Part shown: positions 37,370 to 50,914 of the stretch, piece after piece
How positions within the stretch are numbered: position 1 is the stretch's first letter
How the letters are laid out: each line of letters begins with the position of its first letter
Origin: Phorcus lineatus
Lineage: Eukaryota; Mollusca; Gastropoda; Trochida; Trochidae
Reading direction: 5' to 3'
Assembly: GCA_921293015.1 (NCBI GenBank)
Contig: OV121090.1
Span: 18,738,304 to 18,802,303 of the forward strand
DNA: 64,000 nt
Made by a program: the position numbers and the translations under genes
Notes under the pieces: generated by a model
The model's input: only the letters and a program-made list of their open reading frames with translations
Told to the model about the DNA's origin: nothing
The model's database searches: none

Positions 37370-37445
37370 ATCTGAAAACTCCTTCAAAGTGGTTCGTAAT
37401 TCAATTTTCGGACTAGCATCAATACCAATTTCAAGGCGACTGTAT
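37370..37445 (-). repeat. Dispersed repeat family D, fragment 1
   Basis: GAAAACTCCTTCAAAG, TTCAATTTTCGGACTAGCATC and CAATTTCAAGGCGACT match 45681-45755 in the same orientation. Family members are also at 51466 and 61799 in the opposite orientation. No coding potential. Confidence 0.5.
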
Positions 37446-40400
37446 GAAATAGCTCCGATTTGAAATCATTAACAATCATTCAACTTCAACAAGACATGTT
37501 TGTGATAAAATGAGAACAATCAAAATTGTCCTCTACGCGGTCGCTTTGTGAAAGAAAAGAAATAATAGATTAGAATCGATATCAAACCATTTTTTTGTGT
37601 TTATCATACAATAGAATATTGCATTTCAAAAGCTTGGGAAAAATAAATTGCTAATAAAACCAACCATATCTAGACACTTGTGCACATTTTGAATAAAATA
37701 ATCCCATAGAAATATCATAATAAAACTTTTAAAATATATATGAATGAATGAATGGCATGAATACGTCATTTGTAACGTATGAATACGTTCATTACTGCAA
37801 AGTGTCTTGATCATTCAATAAGCTGGGTTATATTGCAAATTAAATCCACCAGTTTGACTTTTACAAGGCTTTCAGGAACAACGCTGGATCAAAACATACT
37901 TGTTTAGTGTTCGATAATTTACATTAATTTGACATTTACGCTTTTAATGATATTTCGTCCGGGGAAATGAGAAAACACCACTGTCATGCTGATATCTCAA
38001 TCCCCTAATTTAGAAGGATCGCGGCGTTTAATAAACTGACTTCCGAATCAATTAACGTCTTATAACCAATCTCGATATTCTACATTTCTTCTACATTTTG
38101 TTTAAGTTACATTTACAAACATGTCAGAGTAATGATTAAATCGTAGGAACAGAATGCTCTCCATTAACTATTTCTATAAAATATGCTATTCAAAAAAAAA
38201 ATCATCGATTTAATAATTGTCATTCTGTCCAAATAAATTGCAACTTCTAAAAACTTTGTTTTTTGGCTTCACATGTCTTCTTTTGAAAGTGGCGCTATTG
38301 AGAAAATAAAAAAGGAGAGATTTGCAGAAGACTATGTTGAATAGGATAACATGTTCGGAAACAGAAAACGAATTTTAATGTTTAAAATGAATTGTATTGT
38401 CTTTAGTGTATCTATTGTTTTTAAAGGGTCAGTAACTTGTGTTTTTAAAAAGATTTATTAGAGAAATAATCAGTATCAAGCGAAAGATTGTCGGCCATTT
38501 TTGAGCGAACACCTTATAATTACTTGAGGGGAGGACATGGAATTGTTAGAGTAGCTTAACCGATTGTGGTACGTGGATATTAGAATTACTTCTTTAGGTT
38601 TTAAATCTTGCTCTTGACATCAGAAACTTATTTTTATTGTGAGAAGTCTTAAGTTACCTTTAAAGACGCGCTTCTGCCCCTTTTAATGTAAATTTTTATA
38701 AGAGTGAATAATCAGCTCGTCACATAAGAAGTTTTTGTCCTTTCCAAAATAATTTCATCTACAAATAACAGTTCAAAATCCACCCAATGTTGACTGCTGA
38801 GAGCAATGGACAAAGTCATTTCCTGACAATTAACGTATTTATGGAACAATTATGTTTTCTATGGAAAATAGGTTTCTTTCTCACGAGGTGATAGACTGTC
38901 ATTAAAGATTCAAGAGGTCCTGTAGATTTATGGACGAACACAGTGCGTGATTTTGTAGAGATCGAAGGTCAAAATGTTTCTGAAACCAGTTTAATATATC
39001 CTATGTTTGAATAGGAAACAAGCTTGTATATAAGTTTCAACAACAAAACAAACTTGGATATATAAGCTAAATCCCCGGAAAATTGCCAAATGGCATTTCC
39101 GCATTGGTTATTGCTTTCTCTTGAAAGTTTTCCTATTGAAATCATTCAAGATAATTATTATCTTTAACATAATAAGCTTGTCTGTACCAATTCATATTCA
39201 TCATTTATTAACCCGTTACTATAAAGAATGAGTTGGGGGACTGAAGTAAGTAACCAAAACATTCCTGAAGAATTTATACACAAACATGTGCCTTGCGAGA
39301 TATATTTAAGACTGAAATATACAGCTTTTCACAGTATCAATACTGACCGCTAAAAATAATTTTTCATATCATTTGTAATACAGAATTATCTATACATTAC
39401 AATTTGATTTGCATAGATCATTGGATGCTTAGCCAAAAAACAAAATCATTTCATCAGGAGTGAAATTTGTATTACCTGAAAAGGTTTCTGATACAATTTG
39501 TTTTGCCTTTTAAAAACAATGATCACAGTGTAAGAAGATACGATTGCTGAACAACATAAAATTACTTTTTTATGATTGGTAATTGTGTTTATGATGTCAG
39601 TATATTTCAAAATGATTTTCCACTTTAAGAATTATGTTTGGAATACCACATTAAATAAAACGATCACGGTTATACAGCAGTGACCAAACATCTTTAAGTT
39701 ATTCAACAGTCAACATTAAGGAAGTTAAAGGAATTTGTCATTCCTTTAAGTCGGAGTCTAAGAAAAAACAGAAACACAAAGCTTTGAAATTAATGATGTA
39801 TTGATATTAAAATGCATAAGGCAGTACAAAAAACAAATGACTTGACTTATAACAACAAAATCATTTGTCAACCACCCTCAACTTACTGATATGAGAATGA
39901 TGTACATAAATACTGCAAATCCCATCACAAAAGTCATGCATTTTTATGTAAGCAGCAATGGTTAAACTCGAGGCAAGCTAGAAATCTTTCGTCAAGAAAA
40001 GCTTTCCATATGAAACAGTAAATAAAATAATCTCTTAATTGTAAAAGCACAAATATCTTCGATGAACCCTTTAAAGAACATACCACAAACAAAAGTACTT
40101 AACGAAAGTCCTTAGCAGTCCCTAAATAATTATATGTGGCTACTGTTTCGTTTATATGAGAAAGGCTAATTTTACACACTGGGTGATAGGAAGGCATTAA
40201 GTATTCAAGAGGGCAAATAAGAATCTCGGTTTCTTATTTCTTAATGAAATAAAGTGATAGAGTATCATGTTCATAAGTGTCGTATTGTCCTTTTTTATCA
40301 TTCTCTTCCCTTGGAGTTTACTGAACTCATGTAAATTAACGTAACCTCTATGACAAGTTGGTCATGACTCATTGTTCTCTCAAAATTCTCTATCGGTGAA

Positions 40401-43254
40401 TATTTGCAATACGGATTTCTTCATTTTTAAAAAAATATAAACTATTTTTCAAAAATCACCCAATATATGTGCAGATTCTCTATTTGTCTGGCTATAGATA
40501 TAAATTATGCTGTAAATCACCAATGTAAGAATGTACGCAATGATTAAACAATAAAAGCTCTTCACTAATGTACAAATGATGCAGTCAGGGAACCAATGAC
40601 CAATAGAACAGCTGTTATCATCATTGATAAAGCAATAATGATCCTAAATCATCCATTATCATAACCAATGAATCATATAAATAAAGTATTTCTACTTAGC
40701 CATGCCCTTTTATCATTCTCCCACAATACGAAGGTTTTAGAAACACATTTATGTCACTTTAATGTTGATGAGTCTGCACAAAAGAACATGAATAATCAAA
40801 TCGATGTTGCTGTTACATATGTCAGTCAACCCAAAAGTTTTCAGGCATTTCTATAGAGAATAACAGTCTTCTAAATATCTCCCTTGGGACTTCTTCACAT
40901 TTAAGCTATTGGAAATAAAAAGGTTAATGACATGTTTGCTTAGTTAAGCCCTCCGGAGTCAATAAAGCCCTCTTGAGATTACAAGAATTTATTAAACAAT
41001 GATGTGCTTATAGCGTTCGGTATAGTGGCACATTACATATTTTTGAATATCTGATTGATTATTTAACATTCTCGTTTATCTTTCATGCAAATGATAAGAT
41101 GTTCGTTTGACAAGAGTGATTGAATCAGTGATTGAATAGTTGTCTCTGCAAAAACATTAAGAAATTGGCGATGTTATTGTTCAAAATTGTGACAGTATCG
41201 ATGCTATTTCTGTCAAAAGCAAAGTCAATGAATCCTCTCTTGTATCTTTTCCATGTGTGACAAGACATCGACCAGATATATAGTATGGTTCCGGTATCAA
41301 AAATACCCTTTCAGACAGGTAATGCAAAAGCTTCAGATGACATAATATGGAATCCCTCGAGGTTATTCTGCTAGAAGTCCAACCTTTTATTCCAGAAATT
41401 GCTGTTTGCTGTATACCCACCTTGGTTGAAATTGTACTATAAAACCTAAATGTGTATCCAGAATAATAATCATACATGTTTTCCTCTGATACACTGCTTT
41501 ACAGAGTGTGTACCATGCCATACCAAAAGATAAGTTTTGAAGATCAGGTGACTAGAGAAAAGAACGCTCGTTTTCTTATTGACAACAGCGTAAATTTCAC
41601 AGTAACATTTTTTTTTATATTAAAAAAATCAGCACCAAGAATAAGAAAACACCCACATAATTTGAATGTAGGTCAAATATTTATGCCTATGTGATTATTG
41701 GATTATAGAAAGAAGAATCAAAATAGTCTTCTTAGAAGAGGTATTACAACATTTTGAATTTTAGTTAGACACTATCTATTAAATTATCAAAGCTTGTCAC
41801 AAACAACAATCGTTTGCCCAGTTATAGCATATGGTACATAATACCCGAAAGAAAGTTCAAAATATGGGGGAGCGTTTCAAGTTTGCTTTAACGAAAGCAT
41901 CATGCAGAACTTGCATTGATCACTATGATTAATCTAAACTAACTTAGACCTCACAAAATAAGGGCAAGTTATGCAATTTGTGTTATATTGCAAAGAAGGC
42001 TGATTTGTTAGTCATGATGCATCAAATCAAATGTTACATCTGTTTCAAATATTAGATTCTAGCTAAAATTTAGGGAAATAAATAGTGGGGACCTTCACTG
42101 CTATGCGCCCCCATGGGGTGCACACATGCACAAGTATGCATAACTATGAAACAAGGAAATGTAACTTGAGTAATCTGTAACATGAGTGTTCTCTATTTGT
42201 CCAAAAGAAAAAAGAAATAGAATTTACAAGAAAAATAAATGTTCAAATGATTAAAAGAAAATAGCTCTAACCTTTACAAATGTGACGCCATTTTCAGATT
42301 TCTTGGCATGGTCAAGGTTCGCTGCAGCGACCAAAGAGGGCTATCTCGATATTAACTATGATATATCAGCATACCACAAAATGACATCTAATTCACCACA
42401 AAAATAAACTTTTTAGATGCAAGAAATATAGAATTGGAATTAGTGTAAAATTACAGTTGCACATGTCAAAGTAGGTTACACTTGGAAGTGTAAATCATTT
42501 TAGTCTGACATTCTATTGGACAAATCGCCCAATTTATTGAAGATGGATGTATTGGACACTGGCATTGGCATTTCCTATTGATAGTTTATTCTGGTGTTAT
42601 CTGAATAAATCAGATAGAACTGTCACAGATCTTTGGATTTAAGGCCCAAGGATTATGCATAATTCTACTAGCACCATAAATTATGATCTGAACTGTCCAA
42701 TATTTTCCGTTTTAAACCTTTCAAATTTGTTTTCTACATCTTTCAGGCATTTCGTAAGAAGCCTTTGCTATGCTATCCCTGAACTGTGTCTTAGAGTTTC
42801 AGGCTTTAATGTTTATTGAAAATTGTATTTGTTATATTGATTACTCTGTTGTATTCATATAAAAAATAGACATACACATACAATTCAAATTTCTTTTTAA
42901 AAAAAACTGAATTCTTAGGGATTAACCAGCACAGTTGGTATGGATATAAACTTTTTTTGATTTTTCACTCCATGTTTTAGCTACAACTGTATCACCTAGA
43001 TAAAGATGAGGCAATATTCTATTTATTTAAATATATGTCCCCTTTTTTAAAGAAATATCAAACTTACAATATCACATTAACATGTTCGAATAGTGTGCCT
43101 TTTAGATGTCCATGTTAAATACATAAATCATTATTCATGTAATGGTCCAAAAGTTATAAAAGATAGTAAGAGTCATGCATTCCGTATTTGATCAATCTTA
43201 ATTGCTATCACACTAGTCTAATTCGAAACTAGAAAAACGCTCGTTATTTCATCT
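37446..43254. other. Unrecognised AT-rich DNA
   Basis: No supported gene. A weak direct similarity exists between about 38885-38940 and 40175-40225 (GTGATAGRMWG, TTCAAGAGG). Frames at 41181-41477 (minus, 98 codons) and 41476-41694 (plus, 72 codons) show no recognisable motif. Confidence 0.5.
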
Positions 43255-43765
43255 TCCTACGTTTATTTTTGGCCGTTTCAATTTAATCCCAATTAGGATC
43301 TTGTTTCCGGACCGGAACTCATAAAACACACATCCCTGCTCATTGAAACTTAGTATATGAAGCAGTCAATAGTGGTGTCTTGTGGGTGTTTCAACTTCTT
43401 CCTTAATCATTTTTGGCCCTTTCCAAGGAAACGCACTTAGAAGTTCGTTTCCGGACAAAAACTCAAAACAGCATAAGTTCTTTCCTATCAAAACTTTGTA
43501 TGGAACAATTATCATGTGAAGAGTTGCCTTTTTGGGTTATCAACTTCTTCCTACATTTTTGGTCTTTTCCATGGAAATACAACTTAAAAACTTAAAACAA
43601 AAACTTTTGTTCACTGACCAGATATCATAACCTATAAGGCCTTTGTCATTGAAACCTTCTAGATGGAAGAGACTTATACAAGTTGTGCCTTTTGTGTTTT
43701 TAAGTGGTTTTAAGATTATTCATTCTATACTTTTGGCCGTTTCCATGGAACATTACTTAGAATAA
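43255..43765 (+). repeat. Degenerate tandem satellite, about 145-175-bp period, 3-4 copies
   Basis: Units are anchored on TTTTTGGCC(G/C)TTTCCA near 43265, 43409, 43555 and 43731. They share CTTCTTCCTA, GAAACGCACTTAGAAG, TTTCCGGACMRAAACTC, CATTGAAACYTWGTATATG and TGTGCCTTTTGTGT segments. Period 144, 146 and 176 bp, strongly diverged. Probably a fragment of an old satellite; no gene. Confidence 0.8.
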
Positions 43766-44529
43766 GGTTAAACTCATTGAGACTTGGTGATCATTCTCCC
43801 TGATATCACTCTGTTGATAACTTAACTTATTATGATTTTCATCGGTTATTGTCTTCTCGTTAACAAATGCATGTTCTAGTTAACTCAATTAGGTTTCATT
43901 TCTACATATTCCTGATGTTTAGGTCTGAAGAATTACAATGTTTCATACAATAGAAGGTTGATATATCCCCAAGGCACCTTGATTGCCTTTCGCGGAATTG
44001 ATGCATAAGAGTTATGACGGAAATTACACTCAAGAGAACTGAGTATAGATGTTCCTGCAAGAAACGTAAATGAACTGCTGCATTTAATGATGATTGTGAT
44101 AATATTACATATTTAATGATATGTTAATGGTGCCATTATGCACTATTGTGACATTATTATCGCTGAATGGTATATATCTAACGAAGTAATTACCATGTTG
44201 TATCCTCTATCTATGCATTGAATATATTGAATATATGTAACGTCTCTTGCCATTTCTTTATGACCTTTAGTGGTTATGGAATATACTTCTTATGCAAGGC
44301 GATAACGATATAATTGATGTATATGAATGATGTTCACTAATTAGTCAATCGATATTTAATCGATCGAAATGCTCTACATAAGTATTCACTAATGGTAAGT
44401 TTACAAAATTTATTTTTACACATAAAAACATGACAGAGCATGTGAAAAGTCACTGTAAATTAAACAAATCATAATTAAATATTATACATCTTAAACATGA
44501 TTTACTATTCATAGAAAACATAAGTTATA
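43766..44529. other. Unrecognised AT-rich DNA
   Basis: No open frame above 60 codons and no recognisable repeat. I see nothing to annotate. Confidence 0.5.
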
Positions 44530-45112
44530 TCCTTAATTTTTTTTAATATAGTTGTTTATTTCGTTAAAGTACATGTAGGCCATCGGCCCATGGTACATAT
44601 CATTGGTCCACAGATTTGCGATAATTAGTCGCATAGAGAATAAACATAGCAATACGTTTAATCAATTCCTTGTTAGAACTGGACAGCAAGAGGTTGAATT
44701 TATGTATTGAAGGGTTAACAAAGTACTTATGAGGTATAAACTGATTTCTAAGATTTCTGTAAGCTTTACAAACAAGTAAAAAATGATATTCATTTTCAAT
44801 ATTACCACTCTTACATATTGTGCATATCCTTTAATTCCTAGGAACATTATGATACCTTCCCGTTTCAATGTTTAAATTAGGAGAACTACAGCGGAAACGT
44901 GCTAAAACTGTTCGAAATTTATCAAGATTAAGTGATAACAAATATGGCTCAATGGTGAAAACAGTCTTAAATTGGGAATACACAAACATCTTAGAACTAT
45001 TCCGCAGAGCGGCATGCCAATTTTGTTCATAAATAGCTTTTAACCTAAATTCAAATTCTGCCAAAAACTTAATTAATAGATAAAATAATTTGTAATTGTC
45101 CATCGGGCACAC
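44530..45112 (-). pseudogene. LINE retrotransposon 3' end with in-frame stop
   Basis: Minus-strand translation from 45112 to 44600 gives one continuous frame broken by a single TAA at 44831-44833. Before the stop: ...LARFRCSSPNLNIETGRY. After it: RICTICKSGNIENEYHFLL, then VCKAYRNLR, ending ...YATNYRKSVDQ and stop at 44600-44602. The FRCs...IETGRY...C-x2-C...ExEyHFLLvC...YrnLR pattern is characteristic of the C-terminal region of non-LTR retrotransposon ORF2 proteins, with a zinc-knuckle-like Cys/His group. A short 3' UTR follows to about 44530 (AATAAACAACTATATTAAAA). Everything upstream of about 100 codons before IETGRY is absent, so it is a 5'-truncated dead copy. Confidence 0.82.
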
Positions 45113-45562
45113 AGAACTAGTAGTTCGTGGGGGTTAATTACGTGTTTCAGTACCATACCAAGGTTAAAACTGTTGCTTTCAAAACAACGCTATGTCAATT
45201 CCTCACATGTCACATGATGTTAATCAATGTTTAAGAAAACAAACATATACTCCTTTCATTTCAGTATCGCAAAGTGTTGCCCAGTTCGAAACCTTCTCGC
45301 AAATATATTGCAATTTTATTAAAATCCTTTGTCAAACACACTTTTAGCTCAGTTAATGAAAGAAACAATGCTGAAATTCTGCTCTAAAAGCAATCCAATA
45401 AACACTTGTTTTTGTAAAAATTTAATCAACTTACTCATAAGGAATAGTTTGCTTAGAATTTCCATCATAAAATCAAAACACAAAAAATTTGAATATTGCA
45501 GAATCGCATAGCGGGGAGAACTCGCAACAACCATGTGTCAAATTATATTTTACTTGGAAGGA
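45113..45562. other. Unrecognised DNA
   Basis: Two overlapping 60-codon frames on opposite strands (45329-45511, 45349-45534) have no recognisable features. No gene seen. Confidence 0.5.
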
Positions 45563-45765
45563 TCTTAAACATTCAAGCATCGCATTTCCTTCTGTCAATC
45601 TCACTAAGATCTCATGTTTTGCCCTGAAGCCTTCAAAGCCTCCCTTTCTTCGGAGATAATTATCCCACTGAGAGAAGCAGCTTAACTGAAAACTCTTTCC
45701 AAGCAGTTAATTCGATTTGAGGACTAACATCAAAAACAATTTTTAGACTTCTGTTCTTCATGATT
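45563..45765 (-). repeat. Dispersed repeat family D, copy 2
   Basis: Minus-strand reading contains CTCAAATCGAATTAACTGC, TCTCAGTGGGATAATTA, GGCTTTGAAGGCTTCAGG, GCAAAACATGAGATC and GGAAATGCGATGC. These match the plus-strand sequence at 61799-61985 closely and 51466-51605 more weakly. Confidence 0.75.
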
Positions 45766-46202
45766 TCCCTTTGAAAGGATTAAATACTTGGAACTTAAAC
45801 ATGACTGTCTTGTTATCAAAACCAAAAAAGAAAATTAGTTCTTTGATAACTGTAATTATTATTGACATTTTCGTGTCCATAGACTCAGCAAGACATTTTC
45901 AGAAGACAGAGAGCATTTAGTAGTGCAAGAGGTTCGCTAAAAGCGTCATCGAACTAAGATATTTGTCACATTGTAATGTGATATACCAGCAAAAGCTAAC
46001 AACTTTACATAGGATAAGAATATAGCTGATTATCGAAAGTGCCAGTCCAGATTGGTGGATATTTGAAATGAAAAGACTCATGCAAAGTTGTAAAAAGATT
46101 TCTAGAGCGTTAATTGTATTTAACATTAACTGTGATAAAAATATTGTCACGTTGGCTACAATGTTACTTTAGTGATTAATATGTAACAGAATATACCAAG
46201 CA

Positions 46203-46293
46203 GGAATCTAATGTCGATTCGACATTGGAATTTGGTTGATGTCAGGTCAGGACTTCGAAACAAATTTTTGACGTCGGAGCAACATTAGATTCC
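46203..46293. repeat. 91-bp inverted-end element
   Basis: GGAATCTAATGT (46203-46214) is answered exactly by ACATTAGATTCC (46282-46293). An inner palindrome AATGTCGATTCGACATT lies just inside the left end. Related AATGTCG/GACGTCG words occur near 46865-46945. Probably a very short MITE or a fragment of one. Confidence 0.6.
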
Positions 46294-47117
46294 CTAAGTT
46301 GAAATTGAGTTGGTTCGTGACTTTGTTTTTAGGTCATCAGAACAACTTAAAACCGACAGGTGATTACTTTTATAACATTTGATTAGTATTGATTGAAATG
46401 AATAAGTAAGAATGAAAAAAAGATGATCAGTTATCTTTCACATTTAAAAAGGTTTTTTATATAAGACTTTGATAAATAAACGTTCATTTCTGTTTGCAAT
46501 AAAGGGAGGTAACTCTGTTGTAGGATCTTATTAGATTTAAATAGGTATATGCATTTCTCAACATTATTTATTTTCCCCAGTTATCAACACAACTGACAAC
46601 ATGATTTTTCGATTTAGATAAAGTTAGTAGTTTTCAATAAACTGTAATTGCGCATTTGTAATTAAGAAACATTTATTTTCTGACAATCTGTTCTATATCG
46701 TTGCAGTGTCATATAAACATTTTTACTCTCTAGTAAGATGTATATCATCTTAACGGAAATATCATCACGATCAAGAACCTCTATGTTGTGAGAAGACTTG
46801 AAGGCTAAGAGCATGGACAGACACATACTAATTTTGTATAGATCTCACTTGCATTAAAGCAACGTCAAAATGACGTCGAATTTCGACACTGGCGCATATT
46901 TTACATCCAATCGTATATCAACATTACTTCAATGTCGTAGTTCAATATACAGCGTCAAGTAGATAGTGGATATATGCAAACCGTAAGCAGACATTGTAAA
47001 ACCATATCAGAACCCACATAATTTTAACATAATAAATGAAGTTTAAAATGTTTAATAATTGACATATATGATCAAATACCTGAGAGTTTTAAATGTTGTT
47101 GTTTAGGAACAGCATTG
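46294..47117. other. Unrecognised AT-rich DNA
   Basis: No open frame of note; only the scattered TGACGTCGAA-like words mentioned for the 91-bp element. No gene seen. Confidence 0.5.
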
Positions 47118-47292
47118 TGTTGGTGAATGCGAAATAACTTGAAAGAGACAACAAAATCATCATCTTGAATGCGAAATAAATTGATCAAGACATCAAAAGT
47201 CCTGTTGAATGCAAAATGAGTTGACCAAGACATCAGAATCATCCTGTTGAATGCGAAATAAATTTATCAAGACATCAAAATCATCCTTGTGA
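47118..47292 (+). repeat. About 42-bp tandem repeat, 4 copies
   Basis: GAATGCGAAATAA starts units at 47124, 47167, 47207 (GCAAAATGA) and 47249. Each is followed by TTGATCAAGACATCAAAA-like sequence. Period 40-43 bp, imperfect. Confidence 0.88.
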
Positions 47293-47639
47293 TCACTTCT
47301 TTCTGATCTCCAGACTGTTATGAATGGTTTACTCACATGATGTTACCGAGTGGAATATTGTTGGAAACACGTAAATTTGAACTCACTAACGAACTGATTG
47401 ACTGTTGAGCATGTGTCATTTCAAAATCTTTTATATAGTTTCCGAGGTTCCGTCCACTTCAACGTCAACTTCATGATAGTGGTTTTAACAATTCTTTAGT
47501 AAGCCAACTAAATGTTTCATTTAAAAAGAAATCACGTTCATATAGCTTATTTACGATGTTTTTCTAGACGTTGCAGATAAGAAAATTCAAATTCTGTTGC
47601 GGTTTCTCATAACAATAACTGCATATTCAACACAATAAA

Positions 47640-47765
47640 TGCTTTCCCGTCAGCCCATATGTAAATGGCCCAGACATGTCCAGCTGCTTGACTGATGTGA
47701 CCGTAGGGCCAGAAAATATTGATCATATAATCTACTTAAGCAAGCAAGCCTGTAACTACATGAAG
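47640..47765 (+). repeat. Isolated fragment of the 6.8-33.4 kb module repeat
   Basis: CAGACATGTCCAGCTGC, TTGACTGATGTGACC, TATTGATCATATAATCTACTTAAG match the ends of module copies 2 and 3 (17600-17700, 33355-33420) and continue into the form seen at 16390-16440. A second isolated fragment lies inverted at 57633-57745. Confidence 0.7.
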
Positions 47766-49119
47766 GAATGGACTGTCAGAGTGAAGACAGCATTTTGGTA
47801 TAAACATAGACATATTGCAAATAATAGCGTAATATAACCAATAGAGACTGACATTTAACCTGAAATTTTAGTTTCTCTGTGTTTCTTATTTTTCAGGAAA
47901 TAACCTAAACAAAAATATGTTGACCTATAACTTAATAAGCCTTGGTCAAAGAGTTTTAAGACTGCATTTAAGAGACATGAACTATGTTTTTATTCAATAA
48001 TTCCTTCCAATACCTAATGGGATTTAAAACTGACAAATTCTGCGAAGTTACAATGCTATTATCACATCTTATTTCATGTCCTCGCTTCGCTTCGGTTTGA
48101 GCATTAAGCCTGCGAGAGAAGCAAAAGTGCAAGGAATCAAGGATATGATTAGGTAGAAATGTCAATAATACTTTCTCATTGATAGCATTTAACTGAACAC
48201 TAGGGCACATCTAAACATCAAGTAAAAAGATACCTTTGATTGTAATTGCAAAAAGCTTAGAGTCCCCCTATAATGTACGTTTATACATGTAAAGTATTTA
48301 ATTACATCGCCATAACATTTGAATACAGTCAGCAGTTGGGTATCAAGGATATGTTGCAAAGAGATGATAAAACATTTGAAAGAGCCAATCATGGGAGCCA
48401 ATTAATAAATCAGAATGATAAAACACGTCCATCATAGAAGGTGTACGAGTCATATTCAAGATAGTTATATACGTTGCTGTTCAGCACTAATAATATATAT
48501 ATAAGAAGTATTAAGCATATCTTGCTTCTATCTACATCTTCTTCCAAATTCAACGTTGTCGAGACATCGTGTTATGATACTCTCCAGCAAAGAATTCAGA
48601 ATTTTCCAAACGAATGCTAAGAACCATCAAAGAATAAACAAGGAATAATTCAATGGTAGCCAAACCTTTATGACATCAAGGGATATATACCTCTGTTGAT
48701 TGACTCTGAATTAAGAGGACTCTTTTACTAAGAGGAATAGTTATCATACTTATATTTTACTTTTTATATATGTATATATTAAATGATAGTTTAAAGAAAA
48801 TTTGAAATAAGTTTAGCATACCATATTAACCAAGTTTGATGTGTTAGGGTTATATATCAATTTTCTCTGATGAATTCATATTCAATTATTCAAAATACTT
48901 TGAGTCACAGAAAATGATCTGATCAAAACGTTAGCCGCATAACTTCATATACACTTATTTTAACGCCCGTGTTATGTATGTGCTAATACTTATATGTCAA
49001 GTATCGTTAAACAAATAAAACTAAAATTGCATTAATTGATAAGTAAGTATGTTTGATGATTATCTCACATTTAACTGCTAATTGGGTTTATGTAGATAAG
49101 CAAAAGTATGGGATGCAAT
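47766..49119. other. Unrecognised DNA
   Basis: Two adjacent overlapping minus frames (48189-48401, 70 codons; 47968-48210, 80 codons) are protein-like in composition but carry no motif I recognise. They could be a decayed coding remnant or chance. No other feature. Confidence 0.45.
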
Positions 49120-49550
49120 TCCGTATTCAATAAGATATATGGATCAGACAATGTCAGAAAGCAGTTAACAAAGTCGTATATCAATGCTTTACTCAAATTA
49201 ACGAGATCTTATCATCAAATGTATATAGATAAACGACTGATTATACTGTTAAGTTATCCTCGCTCGGCAAATGACAGGAAAGGCTGTCACCGTTGTCTAG
49301 AAGAGCTGGTTTATGAGATTTGGAAAACGTCAGTCAATAGTGAAATCAAACGTTCCCCTGTATTATATTTGGGGTGAATAAGTAAAAGTATTGCTCCTTT
49401 TTGTATGGATTACCAATTATCAACTTACAATTTCATAAAAGCTGCAATCATTATACCTAAAATATATAATATATAATATATAAAGTAACAGAACTAGTTT
49501 ATAATAACAAGACCACGAGATTCAATGGCGAGGTCAAGCATTCCCTCTAT
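49120..49550 (+). repeat. Dispersed repeat family E, copy 1
   Basis: TATGGATCAGACAATGTC, GAAAGCAGTTAACAAAGTC, GAAGAGCTGGTTTATGAGA and GAGATTCAATGGCGAGGTC recur at 54490-54745 with substitutions and indels. The 89-codon frame here (49108-49377) is broken in the other copy, so it is not a conserved gene. Confidence 0.75.
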
Positions 49551-50868
49551 GATATTATGTGTTAAGATAACAATTTCTCCTCATTGCATGGACAAACTAG
49601 TCACAATTTCATAAACTTTTAATAATAATCTCTATGCATAATCATATATTAAAATAAAATTCTAATATTAAAACTGTAACAAAATGAATTTAAGGTGAAT
49701 GTTTCCTGTCTTTACTACTAGAAATCACTGTCTTATTAAAGTTTATATTTGATAAAAAAAAGAATCGTGAATACAGATCATATGAATAACAATGATAAGA
49801 TTGCAAGTGTCAGTTAGGATTCTTTTATGTCTGTAGGGGAAATACATTGATAAGAAATAAGTGCAATCAACAGGGAGTGTCGACAAGGTGTGCTAAATTG
49901 ATCATTTTCCACATAGAGGCTAATTAAGTATGACATCAGCAATATCCTCTTTATGAATATGACTCTATCATTAGCGTTTGATGATACGTAAAACCATTCG
50001 ATTGCATTTCAACTAATGTGTTCTAGGCTTTGCTTTATCAAAGCCACTGACATTAGCTTTGATGTGTTCTGTCATATGTTCATATACCATGAAATGCGCC
50101 GATATACTGAAATATTTAATAGTAAATTACATCATTAATGTGCCACGAAATTTAGTAATTTCCGGACATGTCATTACGTATTTTATTACCATAAGCTGAT
50201 GTGTGCAACAGAGTCTGGGGAGAGGGTCACAAGCCTTTCCTTTTCCACAGAATGAGTTATGTCAGAACCCTGGGGGTTTACTGACAAGGATAAATGGTAG
50301 TGTTGTTTTCCGATTAATCCTGTACAAAGGGTTAACAGATAATGGAAAAGCAATAATATTAGTAGCCTAATTCTAGTTTCTGAAACCTTTCGTCTTGAGG
50401 GTGAGTGTGTGAGTAAGTTGGGATTTGACCTGTTCCATTATGCGATGCGCACTTATGTCTCTGTCACTGTTGGTCGTTAAGAAATAATAACTCTCTGCAA
50501 ATAGACAACTGGGCTTCTTGTTTGACCTTTTAAATACTTAATACCTTCCTTTCACCCGTTGTGCTAAAATTGCCCTTTTCATGTACATCATACGAAACAC
50601 TAACGACTCATAATTTTTTGGGGACTGCTTAGGAAATGAATTTTCTTTTAGTACATTTACTTGTGGTATTCCTTTTGAACAATACATGGAAGATCATGAT
50701 GCCATTGCGAGTGGGTTTCGATGTCATTTCATTAAAAGTCTCAAATGGAAATCGTTTCTGAAAGAAGGGTTTTTTAGTCGAGTCGAGTTGCACCATTTCT
50801 GCTGATTTATTCAGGAATAACTAATTTAGTGACATAGCTATTCGCGATCTTTTTTAATAAATCGCAGC

Positions 50869-50871
<3 letters not shown>
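49551..50871. other. Unrecognised DNA
   Basis: No gene. A short (TATAA)n run precedes it at about 49456-49483. GTGAGTGTGTGAGTAAGTTG at about 50400 resembles a SINE tail but is too short to assign. Confidence 0.45.

Positions 50872-50914
<43 letters not shown>
50872..50914. repeat. (AT)n microsatellite, about 43 bp
   Basis: Nearly uninterrupted TA dinucleotides. Confidence 0.97.

Noticed and set aside
49108-49377. 89-codon plus-strand gene
   Set aside because: The homologous sequence at 54490-54745 has stops and indels through the frame, so the similarity is that of a non-coding repeat.
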